64,000 bases of DNA from CANHBY01 sp031374415 (lineage in GTDB: Bacteria; Pseudomonadota; Gammaproteobacteria; Burkholderiales; Burkholderiaceae_C), in contig JANMGB010000275.1 of NCBI GenBank assembly GCA_031374415.1, forward strand, positions 8,909 through 72,908, written 5' to 3'. Position numbers and translations under genes: made by a program. Below are positions 28,226 through 35,268 of this stretch, in pieces. The notes under the pieces were generated by a model. The model saw nothing but the letters and a program-made list of their open reading frames with translations. It was not told the DNA's origin and searched no databases. The stretch's first letter is position 1. Each line of letters begins with the position of its first letter.

Positions 28226-28302
28226 GCGGCTGCACAGCCGCTGCGTCACGCATGTTGGGCGGACCGGCATTGCGGGACCATCCCCGGCCCTACAATGGAG
28301 CG

Positions 28303-28746
28303 ATGATCGCCCCATTGTGCTCCGCTGGCCGATTGGCGTCGCACGCCATGTTTCTTGTCATCTGCTGGGGTGCTGGCAGTGCCCTGGCAGCACCCGCTGT
28401 CGCGCCCCCACCCGACTTGAGCAAGATGAGCGCAGTGCCTGTGGCGGCCACACCCCCCAAAACTGCAGCGCCGACCCAGAGCCGCCGTGCGCTACCCGGC
28501 AAAGCAGACAACTCATCCAGCACCACCTTGGCCGCGCCGGGTGAGCCCGTGGTTCAGCGCAACGTGATCGAGGATGACGGCGCGCGCATTGAAGAAACCC
28601 GCGTGCGCGGGCAGGTTCAGCGCATCACAGTGACCCCCAAAGTCGGCAGCCAGGCCAGCTATGAAATTTTGCCGGGCGATGGCTCGGGTTCAGAATCCTC
28701 ACGCAGCTCCGCGGGCAAGCGCGTCTGGAACGTCCTGCAGTTCTGA
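28303..28746 (+). CDS. DUF2782-like secreted protein
   Basis: 147 aa with a signal peptide (MFLVICWGAGSALAAPA), a Pro/Ala/Thr-rich linker and a C-terminal block RIEETRVRGQVQRITVTPKVG that resembles the DUF2782 family often found beside thrB/polA in betaproteobacteria. Function unknown. A TACAAT at 28291 lies only seven bases before the ATG, so transcription might start at or near the start codon. It runs into thrB 27 bp later. Confidence 0.7.
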   Translation: MIAPLCSAGRLASHAMFLVICWGAGSALAAPAVAPPPDLSKMSAVPVAATPPKTAAPTQSRRALPGKADNSSSTTLAAPGEPVVQRNVIEDDGARIEETRVRGQVQRITVTPKVGSQASYEILPGDGSGSESSRSSAGKRVWNVLQF

Positions 28747-28773
28747 CTAGACCACTGACACTCAACTTGCCCT

Positions 28774-29742
28774 ATGGCTGTATTCACCGAAGTGCCGTTC
28801 GACGAAGCGGCCCGTTTGTTGGCCCGATTGCAGCTGGGGCGTCTGGGTGAGCTTCAGGGGATTGCCTCGGGCATCGAGAACACCAATTATTTCGTCACCT
28901 CCGATCAAGGCCGCTATGTTTTGACGGTGTTCGAGCGGCTGGGCTTTGAACAACTGCCGTTTTATTTGCACCTGATGGAGCACCTGGCCCAGCAGGGCAT
29001 TCCGGTGCCCGCCCCCCATGCCGATGCTTCGGGCGAGCTGCTGCACACCGTGCAAGGCAAACCTGCCGCGGTGGTGGATCGCCTGAGGGGGGGGCATCAG
29101 TTGTCGCCCAGCGCAGGTCATTGCGGCAGTGTCGGTGCCATGCTGGCCCGCATGCACCTGGCGGGGCAAAGTTACCCTCGGCAGCAAGACAATTTGCGCG
29201 GTTTGGCGTGGTGGACGCAGACGGTGCCGGTGGTGCTGCCCTTCTTGTCGGCGGCACAGGCCGCCTGCTTACGTGACGAGCTAGCCTATCAGCAGCAGCT
29301 GGCGACTTCAGCGGCTTTCGCGCAGTTGCCCCGCGGCCCGATTCATGCGGATTTGTTTCGGGACAACGTGTTGTTTGATCACCTTGATGGGGTCGATCAA
29401 CTCAGCGGTTTTTTTGATTTTTACTTCGCCGGGACAGACGTCTTTTTGTTTGACCTGGGCGTGTGCCTGAATGACTGGTGTGTGGACCTGGACAGCGGCC
29501 TGTTGGCTGATGACCGCGCCCAAGCCATGCTCGCGGCCTATGATGGTGTGCGCGCGCTCAACAGCACCGAGCTTCGGCTGCTGCCAGCCATGATGCGGGC
29601 GGCGGCCCTGCGCTTTTGGATTTCACGGCTATGGGACAAGCACTTGCCACGTGACGCCGCCTTGCTGAGCGCCCATGACCCCGCCCATTTCGAGCGGGTA
29701 TTGCGCTGCCGCATCGAACAGCCTTGGCACTACCTGCGTTGA
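28774..29742 (+). CDS. thrB: Homoserine kinase (aminoglycoside-phosphotransferase fold)
   Basis: 322-aa ThrB of the type used by betaproteobacteria; it phosphorylates homoserine in threonine synthesis. Family start MAVFTEVPFDEAARLL, nucleotide-binding ENTNYFV, the catalytic loop GPIHADLFRDNVLF and metal-binding FDFYFAGTDVFLFDLG. It probably forms an operon with the DUF2782-like gene and the membrane protein that follows. Confidence 0.95.
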   Translation: MAVFTEVPFDEAARLLARLQLGRLGELQGIASGIENTNYFVTSDQGRYVLTVFERLGFEQLPFYLHLMEHLAQQGIPVPAPHADASGELLHTVQGKPAAVVDRLRGGHQLSPSAGHCGSVGAMLARMHLAGQSYPRQQDNLRGLAWWTQTVPVVLPFLSAAQAACLRDELAYQQQLATSAAFAQLPRGPIHADLFRDNVLFDHLDGVDQLSGFFDFYFAGTDVFLFDLGVCLNDWCVDLDSGLLADDRAQAMLAAYDGVRALNSTELRLLPAMMRAAALRFWISRLWDKHLPRDAALLSAHDPAHFERVLRCRIEQPWHYLR

Positions 29743-29756
29743 CCTTGAATTCCCCC

Positions 29757-30596
29757 ATGACTGACCCTGCCGTATCTTTATCTTCCATCGGGCCCCAACC
29801 CATGAGCCTTCAATCGGTTCACGCCCGAGAAGGTGTGGCCTGGATTCAGCAGGCCTTCGCTTTGTTCATGAAACACCCGATTGGCTTTGCAGGGCTGTTT
29901 TCTGCCAGCATGCTGGTCATGATGCTGGTGATGTTGATGCCCGTGGTGGGCGTGCTCTTCGTCCTCATGGCCGTGCCTTGGCTGTCACTCGGATTCATGC
30001 AAGCCAGTCGGCTGGCCATGGATGGCAAGGTGCCCTTGGTGAGCATATTTTTTTTACCCCTGCGCACGAAGCCCTCACGCGTGCGGGCGCTGTTGCTGCT
30101 GGGCGCAAGCTACCTGGCAGCTGCTTTCGTCATGGTGCTGCTGGCCAACTGGCTCGATGGCGGCGCCCTGGCGGAGTTGGTTCAAAAGTCCGTTGAGGCC
30201 AACGGGGACGCGCAGCAGTTGATATTGAACCCGGAGTTTCAATCGGCCGTGGCTTTGCGCCTGGGCATGAGTGCCGTGTTGGCCATTCCGTTTTGGCACG
30301 CGCCACCCCTGGTGTATTGGGGCGCACAGCCTGTGGGCCGGGCCGTGGTGTTCAGCCTGATGGCCATGTGGCGTAACAGGATGGCCTTTGTGGTCTATGC
30401 CCTCGCTTGGGCCTTGGTGTTGATGGTGTTGGCATTGACATGTTCCGTCATTCTGGACGCCGCCGGCTTGAGCGCTTTGCTGCCTGTGGTGAGCCTGATT
30501 TTCATGACGGTGCTGAGTACGGTGTTCTACATCTCCACCTACTTCAGCTTCGCGGGCTGTTTTTGGCCTCAAACCCAACAACCCTCAACCTCATGA
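29757..30596 (+). CDS. BPSS1780-like integral membrane protein
   Basis: 279 aa with about six membrane segments (e.g. GLFSASMLVMMLVMLMPVVG, FVVYALAWALVLMVLALTC). The order thrB followed by a protein beginning SLQSVHAREGVAWIQQAFALF is typical of the BPSS1780 family in Burkholderiales; function unknown. Its stop overlaps the folE start (ATGA). An ATG at 29802 (MSLQSVHAREG) is an alternative start. Confidence 0.82.
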   Translation: MTDPAVSLSSIGPQPMSLQSVHAREGVAWIQQAFALFMKHPIGFAGLFSASMLVMMLVMLMPVVGVLFVLMAVPWLSLGFMQASRLAMDGKVPLVSIFFLPLRTKPSRVRALLLLGASYLAAAFVMVLLANWLDGGALAELVQKSVEANGDAQQLILNPEFQSAVALRLGMSAVLAIPFWHAPPLVYWGAQPVGRAVVFSLMAMWRNRMAFVVYALAWALVLMVLALTCSVILDAAGLSALLPVVSLIFMTVLSTVFYISTYFSFAGCFWPQTQQPSTS

Positions 30597-31318
30597 ACAA
30601 CAAACCCGTGATATTCAAAAGTGAAGAAGAGTTGGCCGCCTTGAGCGCCTCGGAACGTATTCGTTATCGCTTGGTGGGCGCCAATTGCCGCTATCACGCC
30701 AATGACAACATCTCGGCGTTCGTTCGGGAGGGTGAGCTCGAAGAGCTGAAAGCCGAAGTGCAGGCCAAAATGGCCGAGGTGCTGCAGGCCTTGGTGATCG
30801 ACACCGAGAGCGATCACAACACCCAAGACACGGCCAAGCGCGTGGCCAAGATGTTTTTGCAAGAGGTGTTCAAGGGCCGTTATGTGCCCATGCCGGCAGT
30901 CACTGAGTTTCCGAACATCTCGCGCCTGAACGAGCTGATGATTGTGGGCCCGGTCACCGTGCGCAGCGCCTGCTCGCACCACCTGTGCCCGATCATGGGC
31001 CGGGTGTGGATTGGCATTTTGCCCAACGAGCACTCCAACCTGATCGGCCTGTCCAAATATGCCCGCATCTGCGACTGGATCATGAGCCGGCCACAAATTC
31101 AAGAAGAGGCCGTCACCATGCTGGCCAATGAACTGCAAACGCGCGTGCAGCCCGACGGGCTGGCCATCGTGATGGAGGCCGATCACTTTTGCATGCATTG
31201 GCGGGGCGTGAAAGACAGTGAGTCCATGATGACCAACAGCGTCATGCGGGGTGCCTTCTTGAAAGATGCCACCTTGCGGCGCGAGTTTTTGTCGTTGTTG
31301 AGCAAGAAAAACAGTTAG
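30593..31318 (+). CDS. folE: GTP cyclohydrolase I
   Basis: 241-aa FolE, which converts GTP to dihydroneopterin triphosphate, the first step of folate and pterin synthesis. Zinc ligands C127, H130 and C200 are visible in SACSHHLCPIMG and ADHFCMHWRG; the GLSKYARI block is also present. It is coupled to the upstream membrane-protein gene. The TAG stop is the first part of a palindrome (next entry), and a BLUF photoreceptor gene follows 67 bp later. Confidence 0.95.
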   Translation: MNNKPVIFKSEEELAALSASERIRYRLVGANCRYHANDNISAFVREGELEELKAEVQAKMAEVLQALVIDTESDHNTQDTAKRVAKMFLQEVFKGRYVPMPAVTEFPNISRLNELMIVGPVTVRSACSHHLCPIMGRVWIGILPNEHSNLIGLSKYARICDWIMSRPQIQEEAVTMLANELQTRVQPDGLAIVMEADHFCMHWRGVKDSESMMTNSVMRGAFLKDATLRREFLSLLSKKNS

Positions 31319-31366
31319 GGTCTGTTCGGAAAGTCATCTTCCGAACAGACCATAGACCATTTTTTG
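31319..31366 (+). terminator. Palindrome after folE, likely terminator and repeat end
   Basis: GGTCTGTTCGGAA (31319-31331) pairs perfectly with TTCCGAACAGACC (31339-31351) around a 7-nt loop, and TTTTTT follows at 31359-31364. It can serve as an intrinsic terminator between folE and the BLUF gene. The following ATAGACCATTTTTTGCCC is close to the inverse complement of GGGCAGAAAATGGTCTAT in the MITE at 35058, so the two are related. Confidence 0.65.
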
Positions 31367-31385
31367 CCCCCTCCAGGAGACCCTC

Positions 31386-31811
31386 ATGCTCGTACGCCTG
31401 ATGTATGCCAGCCGCGCCACCGAACTGGCGAGCCAAGATGACTTGGTCGCCATTCTCAAAAAGGCTAAAGCCAACAACCCCGCTCATGGGATCACAGGGG
31501 TGCTGTGCTGCTCGGGCAACATTTTTTTGCAGGTGCTCGAAGGCGGCCGCATGGAGGTCAACAAGCTTTACAACAACATCACCGCAGACCCGCGCCACCA
31601 TGAGGTCATGCTGCTGAGCTTTGAGGAAATCAGCGAGCGCAGCTTTGCGAGTTGGTCCATGGGGCAAGTGCACTTGCAACGAATCAACCCGTGCTTGTTG
31701 CTGAAATACTGCGACAAGGCCGTGCTCGACCCCTACGCCATGCCCGGCGCCGCCTCCATGGCGCTGTTCAAAGAGCTGGTGGCCACGGCCTCGGTGATCG
31801 GGCAAGCTTGA
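31386..31811 (+). CDS. Stand-alone BLUF blue-light photoreceptor
   Basis: 141-aa protein made of one BLUF domain (residues 1-95) and a short helical tail. The flavin-switch residues fit exactly: Y7, N31, Q49, W90, M92, with the same spacings as AppA Y21, N45, Q63, W104, M106. Blue light rearranges hydrogen bonding around FAD and changes partner binding. No output domain is fused, so it must signal by protein contact. The chemosensory-like operon starts 370 bp downstream; a link is only an inference. An AGGAG ribosome site precedes the ATG. Confidence 0.93.
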   Translation: MLVRLMYASRATELASQDDLVAILKKAKANNPAHGITGVLCCSGNIFLQVLEGGRMEVNKLYNNITADPRHHEVMLLSFEEISERSFASWSMGQVHLQRINPCLLLKYCDKAVLDPYAMPGAASMALFKELVATASVIGQA

Positions 31812-32180
31812 TCGGACGGCGGTCACGAGCTGCGCGAAATAGCTGACCGAAACACGGCCTTTTCGCTCGACACTGGGGTCGCTGGGTTCGACACACTCTC
31901 TCAATGCGCCTGCACCGCATATTCGCTGCAGGTGCACGTCTGGACATGACCGGACATCGGGGAATGTAATGTGCCGACCCGACATTTTGCTGGTGTTGCC
32001 CCTCGGGTCTATCACCACCCACCCCACGCCAAGAAGGCGCTTCACTGCGCTGTCGCCAGGCACACCAGGACACCTTCGGTGCATCTCCCGCACTGACGGA
32101 GGTGGCTTGCCGGGCTGTTCGGTCGAGTTTCGCCCTGAGTAGCCGGGAGCCACTGCGTGAACCTCATGGACGGACCCATC
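31812..32180. other. Intergenic region with possible IS scar
   Basis: 369 bp with no convincing gene. On the minus strand from about 32000 the short reading MSGRHIT resembles the start of IS21-family IstA, and the block near 31830-31860 (GGTCAGCTATTTCGCGCA on minus) has the look of an IS subterminal repeat. This may be an internally deleted IS remnant; it must also hold the promoter of the downstream operon. Confidence 0.3.
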
Positions 32181-32357
32181 ATGTCGCGCCTGATTCCGTG
32201 TTGGTGGTTGATGTTGTGCTTGTGGTCCTGCGCTGTCGAGTGGGCGCAGCTGTCTTCGGCCCATGGACCCACCGGCGCGACTTCACGCGGCGTCGGCGGT
32301 GAGGGTGCTGCGGTCGCACAGGTGTTGCGAGTCGGCTGGCACGGAGGGCGGACATGA
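32181..32357 (+). CDS. Small putative exported peptide
   Basis: 58 aa: MSRLIPCWWLMLCLWSCAVE gives a possible signal or anchor segment, followed by a Gly/Ala/Val-rich tail. Its TGA overlaps the ATG of the MCP-like gene (ATGA), the only strong argument that it is translated. It could be a leader peptide coupling translation of the operon. Confidence 0.4.
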   Translation: MSRLIPCWWLMLCLWSCAVEWAQLSSAHGPTGATSRGVGGEGAAVAQVLRVGWHGGRT

Positions 32358-33082
32358 TCGAATTTTTCGTCGGCTTGCTCCTTGGTGCGACGTGCGTCGC
32401 CGGCGTCGCTTGGATGCGCGTGCGCCGCATCCTGCGCAGCAGGACCCCGACCGTTGACCCAGAGTCACTCGAGGCAGCGGACCTTGCTGCCGCCTTGTCC
32501 ACCGCCGAGGAAGAGCTGCGCGCTCAACAGACCGAGATCGCGCGCCTGCTCAGCGAAGGCGAGGCACGAACGATGCAAATCCAGCGTGAGCATGACCTGC
32601 TGCTGAGCCAGGTGCGCGAGCATGTGGCCGAGGTCAAGGCGAAGGCCTTGGGCAATTGCGACTCGCTGGCCGGTGGAATCAGCCACTTGCTCGGCGTCGT
32701 GAAAACCTTCGACCGCTGGCACGCGGAGATGAACACCCTTTTGGCGCATAACCGCGAGATGCATTTGAGGAGCGAGGAGTTCTCAGCGATCGTCAAACAG
32801 GTCGTGATCGTCGCGCTCAATGCGTCCATCGAAGCGGCTCGAGCCGGCGAACACGGCCGCGGGTTCGCGGTCGTCGCCAACGAGATCCGCACACTGGCCA
32901 GCCGCGCCGAGAAGCTGTCCAAGGAGTACCGCGAGAACCTCTACAAGAACGACCTGATCACCACCACCACGTTCCAGGATCTGCAGGCCGGCGGCAAGAT
33001 GATCGTCAGCGCGATGACCGGCCTCGCGCTGATCAACAACAAGTCCAAGGATGTGCTGAGCTCCGAGGGGAACGTCGCATGA
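32354..33082 (+). CDS. Short membrane-anchored MCP-like signalling protein
   Basis: 242 aa. One N-terminal membrane helix (IEFFVGLLLGATCVAGVAW), a coiled coil rich in Glu/Gln/Arg (about 40-110) and the highly conserved hairpin tip of chemoreceptors, ALNASIEAARAGEHGRGFAVV followed by NEIRTLASRAE (about 155-197). There is no periplasmic ligand domain, no HAMP and only a short returning helix, so it is about half the length of a normal receptor. The tip is where CheA/CheW bind in ordinary arrays, yet neither is encoded nearby. It overlaps the next gene by four bases. Confidence 0.85.
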   Translation: MIEFFVGLLLGATCVAGVAWMRVRRILRSRTPTVDPESLEAADLAAALSTAEEELRAQQTEIARLLSEGEARTMQIQREHDLLLSQVREHVAEVKAKALGNCDSLAGGISHLLGVVKTFDRWHAEMNTLLAHNREMHLRSEEFSAIVKQVVIVALNASIEAARAGEHGRGFAVVANEIRTLASRAEKLSKEYRENLYKNDLITTTTFQDLQAGGKMIVSAMTGLALINNKSKDVLSSEGNVA

Positions 33083-33633
33083 TCACGGAACGTGCCAAGG
33101 TGAGTTTCGACCATCTGCTGGTGTCGTCGCTCAAGAGCAGCATGCCGGTCGGTGGCGCCAGCGTCGCGATTGAACCCATCGCCGCGCTCGACAAAATCAA
33201 GGAAAAGAAGATTGTGATCCTGACGGTGTCGTCATACCTGTTCCGGGCGATAGTGATCATTTATTTCAAACCCGATGCCGCAACGCGCGCCTACTTCGAC
33301 CGCCACGCGACTGAAGACGCGCCGGAGATGACCGAAGACGAGTTCTTCGACCGCGTCGCCGAGTGCGGCAACGTCTGCTGCGGCACCCTCAACCGCGGCC
33401 TCGGGGAACACTTTCCGCACGTGGGCATGTCCACGCCCAACATCGTCGACAGAGAATGCATGCGCTACACCGACCTGCTGGCCTGCGGACTCGAGAAGCA
33501 CTACATGATCACCCTCGACGGCGACCTGACCCTGTACGCGAGCCTGTGTGTGGCCGCCTACGGCAAGATCGACTTCTATGTCGATCCCGTCATTGAGGAA
33601 GACCTGAGCGTCGGCGAACTCGAGATGTTCTGA
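33079..33633 (+). CDS. CheX-like phosphatase-fold protein
   Basis: 184 aa resembling CheX: the phosphatase helix RVAECGNVCCGTLNRGLG contains the ExxN pair (E95, N98), followed by STPNIV. CheX/CheC-type proteins remove phosphate from CheY. The last residues SVGELEMF share the end GELEMF with the next protein. It is translationally coupled to the MCP-like gene (ATGA). Family assignment rests on motif reading; substrate is presumably the receiver encoded two genes downstream. Confidence 0.72.
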   Translation: MITERAKVSFDHLLVSSLKSSMPVGGASVAIEPIAALDKIKEKKIVILTVSSYLFRAIVIIYFKPDAATRAYFDRHATEDAPEMTEDEFFDRVAECGNVCCGTLNRGLGEHFPHVGMSTPNIVDRECMRYTDLLACGLEKHYMITLDGDLTLYASLCVAAYGKIDFYVDPVIEEDLSVGELEMF

Positions 33634-33691
33634 AGCAAGCTCACATCGGCCCGACAATACCGCCCGCCATCAAACACGAAAGGATTGCCCA

Positions 33692-34660
33692 ATGAACGAC
33701 ACCACCCGGTTGGTCAGCAAAGTACTTCTCCTCGAACGTGATCAAGATTGCTTGCGCCAGCTCAGGAGCTTTTGCGGTGAAAACGACCTCGTCGGCTTGA
33801 AGGTGCGGCCGGACAACGTGATGTCGGTGCTGAAGTCGAATGTCGACCTCGGCGGCATCTTTCTCGCCGAGGACTTCGGCGACACAAAGGCCACAGGCCG
33901 AGCCCTCGCGCACGCGATCCACGCCGTGCGCCCCGAACTGCCGATTTTTCTTCGTTGTGAAACACCCGGCGAGCTGTCGGACGCCGATCTGCGTGTGGCG
34001 CGTGCCGTTTACTCGACAACCGACATCGCCACATTGGTGCCGGTCATTGCCGCGTCGATCTTCTGCCTGGTGTACCCGAACGCGCTCGTGCGCGGCATCA
34101 GTGAACTCACGCTCACCGCCCTGAGGTCGCAACTCAAGCATGTCACTGTGGAGGGAGAGACGCCCTACATCGTTCGCGACCGCATCATCTACGGCGAGAT
34201 ATTCACGCTGATCCCGCTCGAGAGCACCTGGTGCCGCGGCTATATGATGCTGCAGGCCAAGGAGGATGCCGTACGTCATCTGCTTGGTCTAAGCGATGCA
34301 ACGTACACCACGCGGCCTGGGCTCGACTTTCGCGACCTGAACAGTTTTCTCGGCGAGGTCACGAACCTGATCTGGGGAGCGTTCAAGAACCGCTACATCT
34401 CTTACAGCGATACGAACGGGCGTCATCTGAGCCAGGTTCCCCTCGTGATCAATCACCTCCAAAAATACGTCTCGTTCGGATCGGAAGACCCTCAGCTCTG
34501 TTTCTGCTACACACTGACCGATCCCGAACGCCCAGATTTGCCACCGATGCTCATCTACCAACGGTTCGTCTTCAATCTGAGTTGGTCACCGGACGAAATT
34601 AAAGATAACCAGTCTTCTGTCGAAGACCTGTTCAAGTCCGGCGAACTCGAGATGTTTTGA
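33692..34660 (+). CDS. Pseudo-receiver fused to a CheX-like domain
   Basis: 322 aa. Residues ~8-125 have the size and pattern of a CheY-type receiver but the acidic pocket and phospho-Asp are not canonical (LLLERDQDC, GGIFLAEDFG), so it is probably not phosphorylated in the usual way. Residues ~135-300 look CheX-like, with LGEVTNLIWGAF holding E222 and N225. The C-terminus KSGELEMF repeats the tail of the preceding protein. The order receiver-CheX suggests a scaffold or a phosphatase directed to a partner receiver. Confidence 0.68.
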   Translation: MNDTTRLVSKVLLLERDQDCLRQLRSFCGENDLVGLKVRPDNVMSVLKSNVDLGGIFLAEDFGDTKATGRALAHAIHAVRPELPIFLRCETPGELSDADLRVARAVYSTTDIATLVPVIAASIFCLVYPNALVRGISELTLTALRSQLKHVTVEGETPYIVRDRIIYGEIFTLIPLESTWCRGYMMLQAKEDAVRHLLGLSDATYTTRPGLDFRDLNSFLGEVTNLIWGAFKNRYISYSDTNGRHLSQVPLVINHLQKYVSFGSEDPQLCFCYTLTDPERPDLPPMLIYQRFVFNLSWSPDEIKDNQSSVEDLFKSGELEMF

Positions 34661-34689
34661 TTGCGCAGGTTGGAAACAAGAGGTTCTCC

Positions 34690-35058
34690 ATGGCAAGGAT
34701 TTTGGTTGTAGATGATTCCAGCACCGTCCGCGACGAAGTCGCCGGCTTTCTGAAGCGCAATGGCCTGGATGTCGCCACGGCCGTAGACGGCAAGGACGGC
34801 CTGGCCAAGTTGCGCGCGGACCCCAATGTCAAGCTCGTCGTCAGCGACGTCAACATGCCCAACATGGACGGCCTGACCATGGCGGAGAACATCCGCGGCG
34901 AGCTCAACAACAAGACCGTCAACATCATCATGTTAACGACCGAGAACAACCCGATCATGAAGGAACGTGGCAAGGCCGCGGGCATCAAGGGCTGGATCGT
35001 CAAGCCGTTCAAGGGGGACGCCGTGCTGGCGACCTTCAAGAAGCTGAGCGAGACTTAG
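34690..35058 (+). CDS. CheY-like single-domain response regulator
   Basis: 122-aa receiver with all key residues: D8/D9 (ILVVDDSS), phospho-acceptor D53 (VVSDVNMPNMDG), T83/T84 (MLTTENN) and K105 (GWIVKPF). There is no output domain. It is the only canonical receiver of the module and the likely target of the CheX-like phosphatases. The ATG at 34690 follows AGAGG-like sequence; a GTG-region start at 34657 would overlap the upstream stop. Its TAG stop is the first base set of the MITE that follows. Confidence 0.92.
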   Translation: MARILVVDDSSTVRDEVAGFLKRNGLDVATAVDGKDGLAKLRADPNVKLVVSDVNMPNMDGLTMAENIRGELNNKTVNIIMLTTENNPIMKERGKAAGIKGWIVKPFKGDAVLATFKKLSET

Positions 35059-35218
35059 GGCCTGTTATCAAAGCCGTCGTCGGGCAGAAAATGGTCTATT
35101 GGAGTGTGCTGCAAGGCGCAAAGCGCAGCAATACCAGTTGGTATTGCGAGCATTTGCTACAAAGCAGATCGCTTCAAGAGGCCGTTTTATGGCTGGCGAC
35201 GGCTTTGATAACAGGCCC
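35058..35218. mobile_element. MITE with perfect 22-bp terminal inverted repeats
   Basis: The left end GGGCCTGTTATCAAAGCCGT(CG) at 35058-35079 is exactly inverted at 35197-35218. The 117-bp interior has an additional palindrome GCAATACCA-gt-TGGTATTGC near 35130-35149 and no reading frame of note. The element starts within the stop codon of the response regulator and a partial second copy of the end (AGGCCTGTTCGG) follows at once, at 35220. Confidence 0.8.
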
Positions 35219-35268
35219 AAAGGCCTGTTCGGCTTTGATGGCGGGCATGTCGGATCGCATGCGCCGCC

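Noticed and set aside
31242..32264. 340-codon open frame on minus across folE, BLUF and the gap
   Set aside because: Most of it is antisense to two real genes. Only the short MSGRHIT reading was kept, as a weak hint of an IS scar.
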